Source of the DNA: Sialis fuliginosa
Lineage: Eukaryota > Arthropoda > Insecta > Megaloptera > Sialidae
DNA length: 64,000 nt
Direction of reading: 5' to 3'
NCBI GenBank assembly: GCA_961205875.1
Contig: OY540814.1
Coordinates: 25,302,151 to 25,366,150 of the forward strand
The first letter of the stretch is position 1; each line of letters opens with the position of its first letter. Position numbers and translations under genes: made by a program. The notes under the pieces are model-generated. The model was not told where the DNA came from. It was given only the letters and a program-made list of their open reading frames with translations, and did not search any database. Positions 22,826-33,925 of this stretch are shown here, one piece after another.

Positions 22826-24040
22826 TACCTACTGCATTAAGATAAAATGACGTATATTATCAGACAAATTTGTCTTATTGTTAGATCTTTGACATATTTA
22901 TTAATATTTTATATTTACCTATACTTATACAAAAGAACAATATTTATTTCGAAAAAAATAGTACAGGAATTTATATAGTATTGAATATATGAGGTTGTGT
23001 AATTAAATTAACAGCTACATATGTTGGATTAGTTTGTAATAGTATTAAAATAATTAGTCCTGTGTAATAGGTAGGTATTTAGTTGATTAATTGATCAGTG
23101 ACTATAAATCAGGCTAATCAATTTTGAAAGGAACACGGATAACTCATGTAGATATATTCAGCTATTAACCGTACATGTGTAAAATATGTGGACTGTATTA
23201 AGAAATAATGTATCAACAAGCATATAAATATAATTGTTACGTTATAAATGCTGTTTTATCCTTAAAAAGTATATACAGTGTATTCCAAATTGATTAAGGC
23301 GGCTATTACACTATCAAAGAAATATGAGAAAATTTTTTTTACCTTCTAAAATTCACTTAACATAGAGAAAACGCAGTATATTCTTTTAATATTATATTCT
23401 ATTCTATATCTATATATAGCACTTATATAGTATAATACAATCTACATAACTTACACACTTTTATGGGCTTTGGCACATTTGAAAGCGCATTTTACAAATG
23501 CAGTGACAGAACGGGCGGGACTGTTTTGAAAAATTCCCTAATAAACATGATTCATAAGATTCAATTTTCTTGAAACGTTTCTCTACTAAAAATGCCACCG
23601 TCTTCTTTTCAAAACATATTTTCAGATGCTCGTGGATTTAAAGTTTGCTTATCTTGTTTTTTTTTTTAAGATAATATTATGGGTTTTTTATCTCGTACAT
23701 TAAGGAAATGACATCATAGATGTGCATTTTATTGCAGACTGGCTTAAGGAAGTTTTAATATATAATAAAGTTATTTACAGCCAAATTTTATTGTAAGTTT
23801 CAGGAGTTGTTATTTGAATGTTGGTTTTACAGATTTTTTTATTAGAATTTTTATTTTTATTTTACATTAACCCAACCAAAGCTGTGAGAACCTACTTAAG
23901 TACATGTACTTAATTACTTTTTGAGTAGTTGTGCTTAACATATAAGTACTAAGTACTAAGTACTAGTTATGAAACACCTTAAATTCAAGCTTTTACTTTT
24001 TAAAATTCTTATATAAATATTTATATAGTGACTAAATGAT
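22826..24040. other. Non-genic stretch
   Basis: 23274-23320 carries 'tacagtgtattccaaattga', a lone end of the fold-back element at 25521. 23940-23965 has 'aagtact' repeated three times, like the interior of the hAT element at 48788. No gene. Confidence 0.5.
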
Positions 24041-24788
24041 TCTACGTCTTATTTTTTTGTATTTTAGTCGATATTTGTATGACGAGTTGAAGTTCACTGC
24101 AGGAAATTTCACTAAAAAATTTCGAATTTTTGATTTCGGTAAAAGTATGTTTATTGTATAGAAAATGACGTGAAAAGTTGTTTGTTTCAAACCGCAGGTC
24201 TGTATCTCAAACCGTTCTCGAGATATAGCCTCTCAAAGTTTTAGTTTTTTCAAATTTTTGGAGAAAAAAGGCCATAACTTTTGAACGCGTGGACGGAATT
24301 GATTTTAGTTGACGGATTTGAAATCAGCGTGTCAAAATCTATCTAATGACATGTATAATACTTTAAAACTCGGGAAAAAAAAATTCGCGAAAAATCGAAA
24401 AAATTCAAAGGGGTATACCTTAAAAAAATGTCGATTTTTGGCCAAAATTTTTTCGTCAAATTTTAAAGTATTATACATGTCATTATATAGATTTAGACAC
24501 GCTGATTTCAAATCCGTCAACTAAAATCAATTCCGACTACACGTTCAAAAGTTATGGCCTTTTTTCTCCAAAAATTTGAAAAAACTAAAACATTGAGAGG
24601 CTATATCTCGAGAACGGTTTGAGATACAGACCTGCGGTTTGAACAGTTCAACTTTTCACGTCATTTTCTATACAATAAACATACTTTTAATGAAATCAAA
24701 AATTCAAAAAATTTTAGTGAAATTTCCTGCAGTGAACTTCAACTCGCCATACAAATATCGACTAAAATACAAGAAAATAGGACGTAGA
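24041..24788. repeat. 748-bp near-perfect palindrome (long hairpin)
   Basis: Arms of about 360 bp run from TCTACGTCTTATTTTTTTGT at 24041 to the complementary ...AATAGGACGTAGA ending at 24788. The symmetry axis is near 24414. Matched blocks include 'cgagttgaagttcactgcag', 'aaaatgacgtgaaaagttg', 'ctcgagatatagcctctcaa', 'gaaaaaaggccataactttt' and 'gacatgtataatactttaaa' with their complements. Differences are few, mostly indels. The paired open frames at 24309 (+) and 24332 (-) both start MTDLKSAC because they are the same sequence on two arms. It could be a fold-back MITE or a hairpin-RNA source. Confidence 0.9.
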
Positions 24789-25439
24789 GGTATTATAGTT
24801 TTATAATTGAACGTGTAAAATCTTATTTTTGACTTTTGGTTAAAATGTTTGGGTTGCTCATAAAGATGAATATTCTAATAATATTTTTAAATTATTTATT
24901 AACTGAAAACACAGATTTGTATTAATTTACCCATAAAGAAAGGGAAGCACTGCTTCCCCTGCTTCCATGGACGCTTCGCCACTGTTGTATAGGTACTACC
25001 AATACAAACAAACAATTTAAAATAATTTATTTTAAAATAATAAACTATTATAGTTTATAAGTTATGCGAGTTCGAAGCAATTTTAGTTATTAGCATTGTT
25101 GCAAATATTCTAAAGTTCTGTTTATGAACAAAGTTAAATGTCCAATGTTCTAAATCGGATCTGTCGGTTTAAAAAAAATATTGTAGAAAACGTAATATCG
25201 TTTATCGGTTAAAGATTTAAGAAAATCCGCAGAGAAGAGTCCCCAAGTACGCATATGCAGTATTAGAATCATCTGCAGAATTCAAGTGAAGCTGTTTTTT
25301 TCTTATCTCGAGAAGTTATTGATTAAATCCGACTATACAAGAAACTCCACCGAAATTTAACATATACCTACATATAGACAAGTATACCCAGTGGAACAAA
25401 AAACTGATATATTTTTAATGTTATACCTTCGTAATAATA
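24789..25439. other. Non-genic stretch with a hAT terminus fragment
   Basis: 24945-24986 ends '...tggacgcttcgccactg', the reverse of CAGTGGCGAAGCGTCCATGG, a hAT-type end without a visible partner. No gene. Confidence 0.5.
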
Positions 25440-26170
25440 AAAAAAAACTTTTTAAGAAAAAATAAAAAATAAAACCGACTTCAAAAATTCGAAAAACACT
25501 GAAACGTAAGATATACTATACAGTGTATTCCAAGTTGATTTAGACGTAGGAATATTAACATGGGGACAATTAGAAATTTTGTAGTAACCTATGGTCAAAT
25601 TTAACGATGTGTGATTGGTGCATTTTGAAATGTCGCCTCGAAACTAACTGATAAATTTTAAATTAATCAACAGTATTTTGTTTTCAACTTTAATAAATAA
25701 TAAAATAAAGTAAGCATCCTAGATAAAATTATAATAATATTTTTTGGCAGATATAAATTTGAAAACAAAATACTAATTACTATTTTATTAAATTTTGTGG
25801 CGGCATTTCAAAATGCTCCAATCACACATCGTTAAATTTGACCAAAGGTTACTACAACACTTCTAATTGCTCCCATGTTAAATTTCCTATGTCTTGATCA
25901 ACTTGGAATACACTGTATAATAATTAAAAACAGTTTTTAAGTCGGTTTTATTTTTTTCTTAAAAAGTTTTTTTTCCCATTTTCTTCGAAGTCCATTGTCA
26001 GATTCTGATAAAATTTACAACGGGCCACCTCTGGAGTATACTCTTTCAAAAAAATAAAAAATCGTCCAGATCGGTCCATATTTGTCGAAGTTATGCCCGA
26101 ACATACACACATAAAAAATATCTACAGCCGAATTGAGAAACTTCTGCTTTTTTGAAGTCGGTTAAAAATT
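25440..26170. repeat. 'accgacttcaaaa' repeat with a fold-back element nested in its loop
   Basis: Outer repeat: 'aaaaccgacttcaaaaattc' (25472) pairs with 'tttttaagtcggttttattt' (25935). It continues to 26170 with 'ttttttgaagtcggttaaaaat'. The inner element at 25521-25916 splits the outer loop. Confidence 0.7.
25521..25916. mobile_element. Fold-back MITE with arms of about 115 bp
   Basis: Left CAGTGTATTCCAAGTTGATT and right AATCAACTTGGAATACACTG-type ends (right: 'gatcaacttggaatacactg'). The inner blocks 'ggtcaaatttaacgatgtgt' / 'acacatcgttaaatttgacc' and 'gtgcattttgaaatg' / 'catttcaaaatgctcc' also pair. TATA flanks both sides. Confidence 0.85.
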
Positions 26171-26496
26171 GACAGATATAAAGTAAATTCAATAACGACT
26201 TTAAAACACTAACGTCCGCATATATATATAATATTTATCTTCGATACACACTGTTATTCCAATGTCAATATAGAGTACGTGGCTGACAAGGGTTAGCTCT
26301 TGGAAATGTTGTAAAGTAATCAGGTTTACTTGACAGCCACAGGATTTGAAGCAAACTTTCCAATACTGCAGATATAACATGGCATATAAGAAACTGGGAA
26401 AATGTCGGAAGTAATGAAATATTGAATTGATTCTGGTCCATTGTTGTTTGGTAAGATTAATCGCTATATTTCCTAAGTATACAGGATGATTTACAA
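26171..26496. other. Unassigned stretch with a 100-codon minus-strand open frame
   Basis: 26201-26503 (minus) is open for 100 codons starting MAVVNHPVYLGN and ends in a repeat boundary on its N-terminal side. It is richer in C and W than random AT-rich translation. I recognise no domain and see no splice or promoter support, so I do not call a gene. Confidence 0.25.
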
Positions 26497-26945
26497 CTGC
26501 CAAGTAAATGCACAGTGCTTCCTCGTGCTAAATTCATCAAAGGTAGTTAATTATATATTGAACAATTTAAATAAAAACCGATAAAATGTTCCAATAAATT
26601 GCCTGGTATTGGTTAACCATTTAATTTTTATACAATTTTGCTAAAAAATATTACTTAGAAATTTTTCATAAGATGCACCTAATTATTTTTTCGTATATTT
26701 GTAATTTTTTGACAATTTTAATCTAAATCTTTTATGCAAACGTCAAAATGACATTTAATATGTCAAAGTAAATATCAGTTTAAAAAAACAAATAGCGATT
26801 TTTGAAAGCAAATTGAGATAAATCTTTGTAAGGGAAAATTTTACAACAAACGTTGTAGACCTGTATTATAAGAAATGGAATGCTCTACAAAAAAGATTCT
26901 ATAAAATTTTTACGTAACATGTGCCGAAATATAAGTGAAAACAGT
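26497..26945 (+). repeat. Dispersed repeat family C copy
   Basis: Begins 'tgccaagtaaatgcacagtg'. Shared blocks: 'gctaaattca(t/c)caaa', 'aataaaaaccgata', 'attggttaacca', 'gtaagggaa', 'caacaaacgttgta'. Copies at 33412-33925, 50951-51536 and 34355-34815 (reverse). Full copies end 'aaagcttctcgtatcttcgatattgcgagga'; this one lacks that end. Confidence 0.75.
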
Positions 26946-27606
26946 GTTTAATAAGTTTATTACAAATTAAATTTATATTCCCGGGTAACACCAGGTTCAA
27001 TACGCTCGTAAGATATAAAAAATTCATTTTTAAGTTCATAAACTTGTCTATAAGAAATTTATTAACTAAATAAACAATAAAATTTTTACTCCTAACAAAT
27101 ATTGTTACTAACTGGTAACATACATTACATTTCTGTATACTAATATATTTATATATTCTGAATTACATCTTGTAACATATTTATTACAATTATCTCTGTT
27201 GAGAAAATGTTCTTATATTAGGTATTCATAAATCATAATGAACTTTAACATGTATAGCTATCTTTGGGAAGTTAAAAGACAGAGGCAGTTGAATATATGT
27301 ACATAGTCACAGTACATATTGTTAGAATCTGAGATTAACTTTAAATTTGTATCTTCTCGTTGCCAAGTTTTTAATGGGAATTTATATTTCTTGAATGCAA
27401 TTAACCGTTTTTAAGATTTTAATAAAATCATTGTTATTAATGAATATGACAAGACTTTAATAAATTGAATTGATTATATTATTAAAAAAAGTTTTATGTA
27501 GATAATTTATTACAGGGGCGGATTGATATAATATCTAAAATGGTTTTATTATTCTGCTCTGAATATTTATTTATCTATTGGTGAAAACCGTATTAAAATC
27601 GGTAAA
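26946..27606. other. Repeat fragments, no gene
   Basis: Reverse start of family I at about 26980-27010 ('cccgggtaacaccaggttcaatacgc') and its end at 27562-27602 ('tctattggtgaaaaccgtatt'), which joins directly to an L3 copy. Confidence 0.5.
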
Positions 27607-27895
27607 TTTAATTTTATATCAAGTTTAACGTATTTAAATACTAAAATTCGGAATATCATATATTTACTGCCACAAAATTTACTTATACAGTTTTCAACAG
27701 ATTACATAATAATTTAATCGCACAAATGTATATAATATGAATACTATATTCTTTATCTAGTAAATGAGTTTCAAAATATTTGCCTTTGTTTGGTACATAG
27801 AGAAATGATTTAAATATTATAATAATCAAATAAGAGGAGCCTACTTAGTTTGTGATAAGCTAATTTCAATGAAAACTGGTCGACTACTTCTGCAT
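27607..27895 (+). repeat. Dispersed repeat family 'L3', copy 3 (longest)
   Basis: 'caagtttaacgtatttaaat' to 'ggtcgactacttctgcatg', covering the whole span seen in pieces at 1-235 and 6852-7075. Confidence 0.75.
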
Positions 27896-28161
27896 GCGGT
27901 GTATACATTGCATTCATGAAAATTTATAATAGTAAGCTGATGCAACAGTTTAAGTTACAGGCTATGTTTTTCCGATGTGTGGTGTATAATTTTCTTTATA
28001 GTTCTACTAATTAATTGGCCGTTGATAATTTATACCTTGCTCGTGAATGGGACAAACTTTTAATGAGTACATCAGACACGATAATAATTATTATTTTATG
28101 TACTTATATGTAAGTAAAGTACCTATCTACTTATTTGATTTATTATTTAGTTATAAAACAA

Positions 28162-28254
28162 TGTCACTCGACACGTGTTTCGACTGTATCAGTCTGGAAC
28201 TGTTAGGCTCCTGATGAGGACTTCTTGTAAAGTCAAAACACGTGTCGAGTGACA
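28162..28254. ncRNA. Inverted pair of decayed hammerhead-ribozyme-like motifs
   Basis: A 24-base arm starting TGTCACTCGACACGTGTTTC (28162) is complementary to the arm ending ...ACACGTGTCGAGTGACA (28254), with one mismatch. On the plus strand, CTGATGA (28211-28217) is followed by a GACTT/AAGTC stem and then CAAAACACGTGTC|GAG. This is the hammerhead layout CUGAUGA - stem II - GAAA - short stem III - GUC, but the expected GAAA starts with A at 28235. On the minus strand GTCGAAACACGTGTC is intact, but the upstream core reads CTGATAC. Hammerheads with very short stem III are known from Penelope-like elements, and a Penelope endonuclease relic lies in this window. Each motif has a core defect, so neither is likely to cleave. 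Confidence 0.55.
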
Positions 28255-31200
28255 TTATTAGAGGTATTTGCACTAACTTCTATTAATAAAAGCAATGTTT
28301 ATCTTTTCCACCGAAACACTGTTGACTTTTGTCATTAGTGTCTAAAAAAAATCCTGGTAGACGTAATCAAATATTCGGTAAATAAATATCGGAAAACTAT
28401 TTGTGAAATGAATTTGGCAACTGATTCTAAAACTATGTAACTACACTTTCAAAGTTTAAATTGAAGTTTTTCTAACATTTATTTGCAACTTTTTCCTTTT
28501 GAAGGAAGAAACATTACTAGAAAAACATTTTTTGCGATTTTATTTTTAATAGATTGTTATTTTATAAAACATTTATTTTAATTTAATTTCTCTCTGCAAC
28601 CAAACCGCAGAATTTTTTACAGAAAGTGTTTTTGTTAAATTATAACTTAAATAAAAATTTTATAGCTATGAGCTATATTCTATAATGTAAAGTTTATTTT
28701 GAATGAAACTGCATTCATACTGAGAAATTTTCACAGAACATATAATAATAGAAATTATATTTGTGTGGGTTGATTTTTTACTGCATAACAATAAGTTCTT
28801 TTGTAAAAATCCAGGAAGTTTTTTTTTATGATATATTTATACATTTTTTGATTAAAATAAGTTTTTTTAAATTTGAAGGAGTTAGTTTAATCTGCAGTTA
28901 TAGCTTGTTTGTGCAGCTTTGAAATTGGAATGTGCAGTTGTAAAAGTAATATTGTGCAGTGCTAAAAAAGAACACGAAGAGCAAAAAAAAATTATTTAAT
29001 TGCCTCTTAGAATTTTTAGATTTCACTTGTATTGTACAGTTTTAAAATTTCCTTTAAATAACCCATGTAAAAATGTTCTATATACCTAATAAATAAATTT
29101 TCTTGGAAAATACACAATATATTTTTAAGTATCGACCCCAAATAATATAAATAATATTTTATATATTATATATTATTTTCAGAAAAGGGAGATATTGCCT
29201 ACATAACTTTAAATAAAAAAAACATGTGTTACCTATCTAATCTAATTTTTACAGCACATTTATATGTGAATTTTCAATTTTCTTTCTCTTCTTCAGTAAA
29301 TACACATATAAAGTTCAGAAAAAAGTTTTTATACGGGTATAAGTTTATAGCAGAAACAAATGTTAAAAAAGTTTTATCTGTAAAAAATATAAAAATCGCG
29401 AAAATTTCAATCATAAATATGAAATTTTACGCGTAAATATAAAAGTGAATTTTATGTACATTATTTATGCTTTTTGTTATGAATATTCGTTTGAATGTTA
29501 CTGAAAAAAGTTAATAATAATTAAATAAACTATTCAGAAGTCAAATCGTTTAACTCCACAAAACAATGTATTTTTAGAATTAATTTTGATAATTTTTGTC
29601 TGTCTGTCTCATAAAAACTACTAAACCGATTTTGATTGGTCTTTAAAATTAGTTTAAATGATATTAAATATAAGGGCAGGTCCGCATTAAGGAAAATTTA
29701 CTACTGCTATTTTAAAACTACATGAAATGAAATTTCGTTAGTGATTTTAAGGCCAGCAAAATTTGCCATTTATGTTTTAATTTTTTTTTAATTACAAAGA
29801 TTTGAGCCCCCTTCCTCTACCCAAAAAACGAGTCACGGGTATTTTCTAGTTACAATAAAGGGCCTAGATATGAAATTAAAAATTAAGTTGTTAGTCGTAT
29901 TGGCGTCTGAGCAACTAAGCCTTATAAAAATAGGTAATTAATTAATATCACAATCAGTGCTTTTATTTTTATTTATCATTAAAAAATTTATAATTAATGG
30001 TCGACTATTTTGTTATTCAGTTAATCCTAAATTGTGAAAAAAATAAACAACGAAAAAATAAGATTAATGTTTAAAAACAAAAGGGTACTTAATTATGGAA
30101 AATACATGACTTCATGAAAGTATGTGAACATTTTAATTTATTGAATTTTTGTTGGGTAAATATAAAACACACAAAAACGTGCGGTAAAGTTATTAACTTA
30201 AATAAGGTTTTGTAAATATTGCATTTTTCAACGTCCTTTTTGTCTGTTCGTCATTTCGCTAAATAATATGATATAAAATGTATACAGTACACAACTAGGA
30301 ACTTATTATTAATAATTAACTGAATCAAATTTACGAAACTGAAAATGTTCTTACTTCCAATTATCCGATTTGGCTGAGTTTATTAGGGTTCTATTCTGAT
30401 AATAGATAAAGTTAATTTAAAAGGATTATTGTTAATTTATTAAGTTTTGCGACCTGTATAATAAAATATAAGGCCTCTAAAAATGTATTAACTACAAACT
30501 ATATTAATAAGGTTTTACTAATTTTACCAATCTTTTTACTATTTATTTCTTATGAAAATTTTTAATGTTATTTTCCCAACGGTAGAAAAATTTAATCTCG
30601 TGCAAGTAGGTAAACATTTTCATCCGGTTAAACATTAATTGAAAAAATATTACATTAAAAATCGATTAAAATAATGTAATAAAATTGTTGAACCGACTCG
30701 AGATAACTAACCCATTTTCTACAAAAACGTGTATTATAATTAAAAAGATCGAAGTCACAGATTTCGTTAATGCGTGTTTATATTCACTTTAATGAGATTA
30801 AAGCTTATTTGAACATAAAAGCGTTTCGAATAATTGAGTTTTAACTTAATAAATATAAGCTTATTTCGATTTTCACTTTGGTATCGAGACCACAATCCCT
30901 GTAAATCGCTGCAATCGATGCTAAAATATATATATCCTATAAAAATGTTTGATTTTAAGGGTTCCATTATAATGCGGTTTTCACCAATAGATAAATAATT
31001 ATTCGGAGCAAGTTCTTGGTTATTATTTTTTTAAATATTTCTGGTTCTATGAAACAATTGAATTGGTTTAAAATTTAAAAAACTCAACAATAACGTTTTA
31101 GTGCTACCATTTACCAAAGGATTGAAAATTTTTACTTTTTTAATGTGGGAATCGATTATATAAGTCTTTTAGAACACATACAAACAATTTTTGCAAAAAT

Positions 31201-31806
31201 AAAGGTTTTACAAAACTTGTATTGTTAATCAAGACAAGCATGATTCCATTATTAACAATTTAATATAACAAAAACAATTGAAGATATCAGGTCCTAATTT
31301 TCAGTGAATGTTTCGTACTACAGAATGTTTATTTTCCAGGGGTATCAACTTAAAAAACGTTAAACTTTATTAGTTATTACAGCTTAAAAAAGTGTGTTTT
31401 CAGCCATTTTAATCAGCGTAGCGGATAAACAAATTAATTTTTTTCAAAATGGAGGTAGTAGGGAATTTTATAGCGGAAAGTTTTTATTTAAAACTTTTTT
31501 TTGTATAATACTTATTTAGACCGCTATTTAGTAAAAATCAGAAAATCTTAAGAATTTTGTAATTGAACCATGGATAACCCCTGTCGCGGACATCCAAAAT
31601 CGGAGCAAACTTAGGGTATTATTCTACACCACTTTTGTAACATATCCTGTAAGTATTAAAACTGTACGAAAAAAAAATCTGTTTTAGCCTCCACAGCCTG
31701 GACTAATTATGAATTTTGCAAAAGAATAAAATAATTAAATTTGCATACATAAATTTAAATATGATAATATCTAATTAAATACAAGAAAATAATTTGTTCA
31801 ACTCAC
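28255..31806. other. Long non-genic stretch, presumably first coding intron of the globin gene
   Basis: AT-rich with no exon matching the rest of a globin on the minus strand. 30973-31005 is a reversed family I end; 29600-29640 has a repeat head ('tgtctgtctgtctcataaaa'). A 70-codon plus-strand open frame at 29224-29436 is unsupported. Confidence 0.45.
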
Positions 31807-31997
31807 TTAATAAACATGTAGACGCCCGTGGGTTCCATTGCCCTGCTGATCCCCTTCCACGATGCCAACATGCTGTATTTCTGTTTAGCAGTTAGTGGAA
31901 GCCGAGGGTCCGTTGGTGCGGGTGGAGGAATATCATCCGTCTTACAACCCCTACCTCCACGCTGTGACGCAGCCAGCTTACCGAGCTTGCACCCCAT
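31807..31997 (-). CDS. Globin (globin X / neuroglobin-like), first coding exon
   Basis: Encodes the N-terminal 63 codons plus 2 bases of a haem-binding globin. The protein begins MGCKLGKLAA. Gly2 and Cys3 are what N-myristoylation plus palmitoylation need, as described for membrane-attached globin X. A Pro-rich linker (residues 23-31) leads into the A and B helices, LTAKQKYSMLASWKGI (residues 35-50, A-helix Trp47), and then YMFIK. The exon ends ATT-AA|GTGAGT at 31806, a consensus donor that splits Lys64 after base 2. Aligned to myoglobin (MFIK against LIRLF), Lys64 is B12, so this is the ancient B12.2 globin intron. The ATG at 31997 has A at -3 and G at +4, with an in-frame TAG 21 bases upstream (32016-32018). 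The exon is far richer in G+C than its surroundings. Haem-contact residues lie in later exons, which I could not find to the left. Globin assignment is firm; the globin X subtype is inferred from the MGC start. Confidence 0.82.
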
Positions 31998-32568
31998 CGT
32001 CAGGATCGATACGCACTAACTACGCCACTGGGTTTTAAAACACACACACGCACACACTGAAAGCACTCACACCAATGTCCGTTACACAATTTTATACATT
32101 TTAATTTTTTTTACTACGTCACTGTTTATATTAAAATTTTCGCGCACGAACACTACTGATTAAAAAAAATCTAATATAAATTTTTAACACGTACGCTACT
32201 GACTTTAATTAACTTAATTTTAACTGAATTTTCTAAACAGTTTTTTAAAACTTTTCTGATATTATTTTATAAAATTTATTTTAGCTCTCCGCCGCTGTAT
32301 TTTTTTTCATTAACGCACGCCAGTGATTTTATTTTGCCAATACTAATAAAATTCAGCAAGTCTAATTTTCAGTAATGTCCTAAACTGCGTGACCTAATTG
32401 AATTTTAATATGAACTCCACTGATTTGAGTTTAAATTAAAACGTACGGCACTGATTTTATTTTTATTTTTAGCCAAACTTTGGGTATCGTCGTGTTTATG
32501 ATTTTTTTTATGTATTGTTTAAATAACGGATTGAATATTGTTTGATCTTTGTGAACGATAAAAAGTAC
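31998..32568 (-). other. Probable 5' leader of the globin transcript
   Basis: On the minus strand a good 3' splice site, TATTTTATTTTTGTTTCAG|GTACTTTT, has its AG at 32570-32569. The sequence from 32568 to the ATG could therefore be the untranslated part of the same exon, with a further non-coding exon beyond 32570. It contains a CA-rich microsatellite (32040-32075) and five or six degenerate copies of a motif like AACGTACGGCACTGATTTTA (about 32112, 32141, 32188, 32311, 32440, with a shorter one at 32416). No direct evidence of transcription. Confidence 0.4.
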
Positions 32569-33411
32569 CTGAAACAAAAATAAAATATTAATAGAATAAA
32601 AATTACCTACTTACAACAAGGTATAATATATTTTTCTGTCTATTGTCTTGTAAAGTATACAAGTTATTGGATTTCTAAGAACCACGTAAATGTTATTTAT
32701 AAAATGAGAAAGCTCATATCAATTTATTTTATGGTATTGTAGAAAATATTTTAAAATAGTTTTTTTTCCATTTAATATTTATCAGTTCTCTAATATAAAA
32801 TGGAAGTATTATTTCTAGATAAATATCTACCAACACAACTTTTTTATGCCTCGTAATTTAAAGAATTTGCTCATAAAGAAGAGCCAAACAAAATCTTTTC
32901 TATGAATTATTCACATCAAAAGTGCTTCAAAATACTTGCGATTATTTTTAAAGAAAATTTGATGATTTCAAATATGCCTATTTAAAAAAATATAAATGGC
33001 ATGCCGATGACTTGACGGAGAACAATGGTAACAATGCTAGGTTATGAGTACGAGTCCTATCTTTCCATGGCTAAGGTTAATCCATACCCTTTTAATTATA
33101 ATACAATCCCCGACTGTATTGATAATATAATAGTTGGTTAGTAACTTAACTCCTTCAACGAAGGTATTGGCAGATAAACCCTTATAATTAGTGCATCAAT
33201 AAACAGGTCGAATCAGCTAATTAACCAAGTTGGCCAACATAATTCAATATCTAATATAACATATTACATGACCTTTCAAAGGTAAGAAGTTAGAATACAT
33301 ATACAATAGACAAGATTAGATGATGTTATTTCTGTTAGGTTATGGATTGATGGATTATTATAGTATAAGAAAGGGTGTATAGAAATAGGATAGATAAACA
33401 AAAACATCAGC
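32569..33411. other. Non-genic stretch
   Basis: About 33000-33070 has 'taggttatgagtacgagtcct', loosely like a tRNA B-box and possibly a tRNA-derived SINE head, but no cloverleaf is drawable. Otherwise nothing recognised. Could hold the globin promoter. Confidence 0.35.
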
Positions 33412-33925
33412 CAAGTAAATGCACAGTGCTTCCTCGTACTAAATTCACCAAACGTAGTTAATTATTCAACAATTTAAATAAAAACCGATAGTGTTTAGAT
33501 AAATTGCCTGAAATTGGTTAACCATTAATTTTTTATAGAATTTTACTAAAAAATATTGGTTCGAAATTTTTCTTAAAACGCACCTAAATATTTTTTTTAC
33601 CTTGAAAAAATAAATATTTTGGGGTGTCACCCCTCCCCCTTACACACGATTTTGATGATTTTGAAATGGGACCATCCTCAAGCCAGACCCAACCAGCCGA
33701 CCAAGTTTCAATAATATCGGTTCAGTAGTTCATGAGTAGAGTAGTAGTTTCATGACACACGGACGGACGAACAGACAGACAGACACAGAACGAAAAGTGT
33801 TTGTCTTGACGTGAAACGGAAAGATAAATTTAAAATTTTGAAATCGGAGAACATTTTTTTTGTCTCATTCTAAAACGATCACAAAGCTTCTCGTATCTTC
33901 GATATTGCGAGGAAGCAAAATGCAT
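33412..33925 (+). repeat. Family C copy
   Basis: 'gccaagtaaatgcacagtgc' to 'aagcttctcgtatcttcgat'. Includes 'ggggtgtcacccctccccct', 'ccgaccaagtttcaataatat' and 'cggacggacgaacagacag', the best-preserved 3' half of the family here. Confidence 0.8.

Noticed and set aside
24309..24524. Pair of opposite open frames both starting MTDLKSAC
   Set aside because: They are the two arms of one palindrome, not two genes.
26201..26503. 100-codon minus-strand open frame
   Set aside because: No domain, signal peptide or splice context; its start lies in the boundary of a dispersed repeat.
33000..33070. Possible tRNA or tRNA-derived SINE head
   Set aside because: Only a loose B-box-like stretch; no A-box at proper distance and no cloverleaf.
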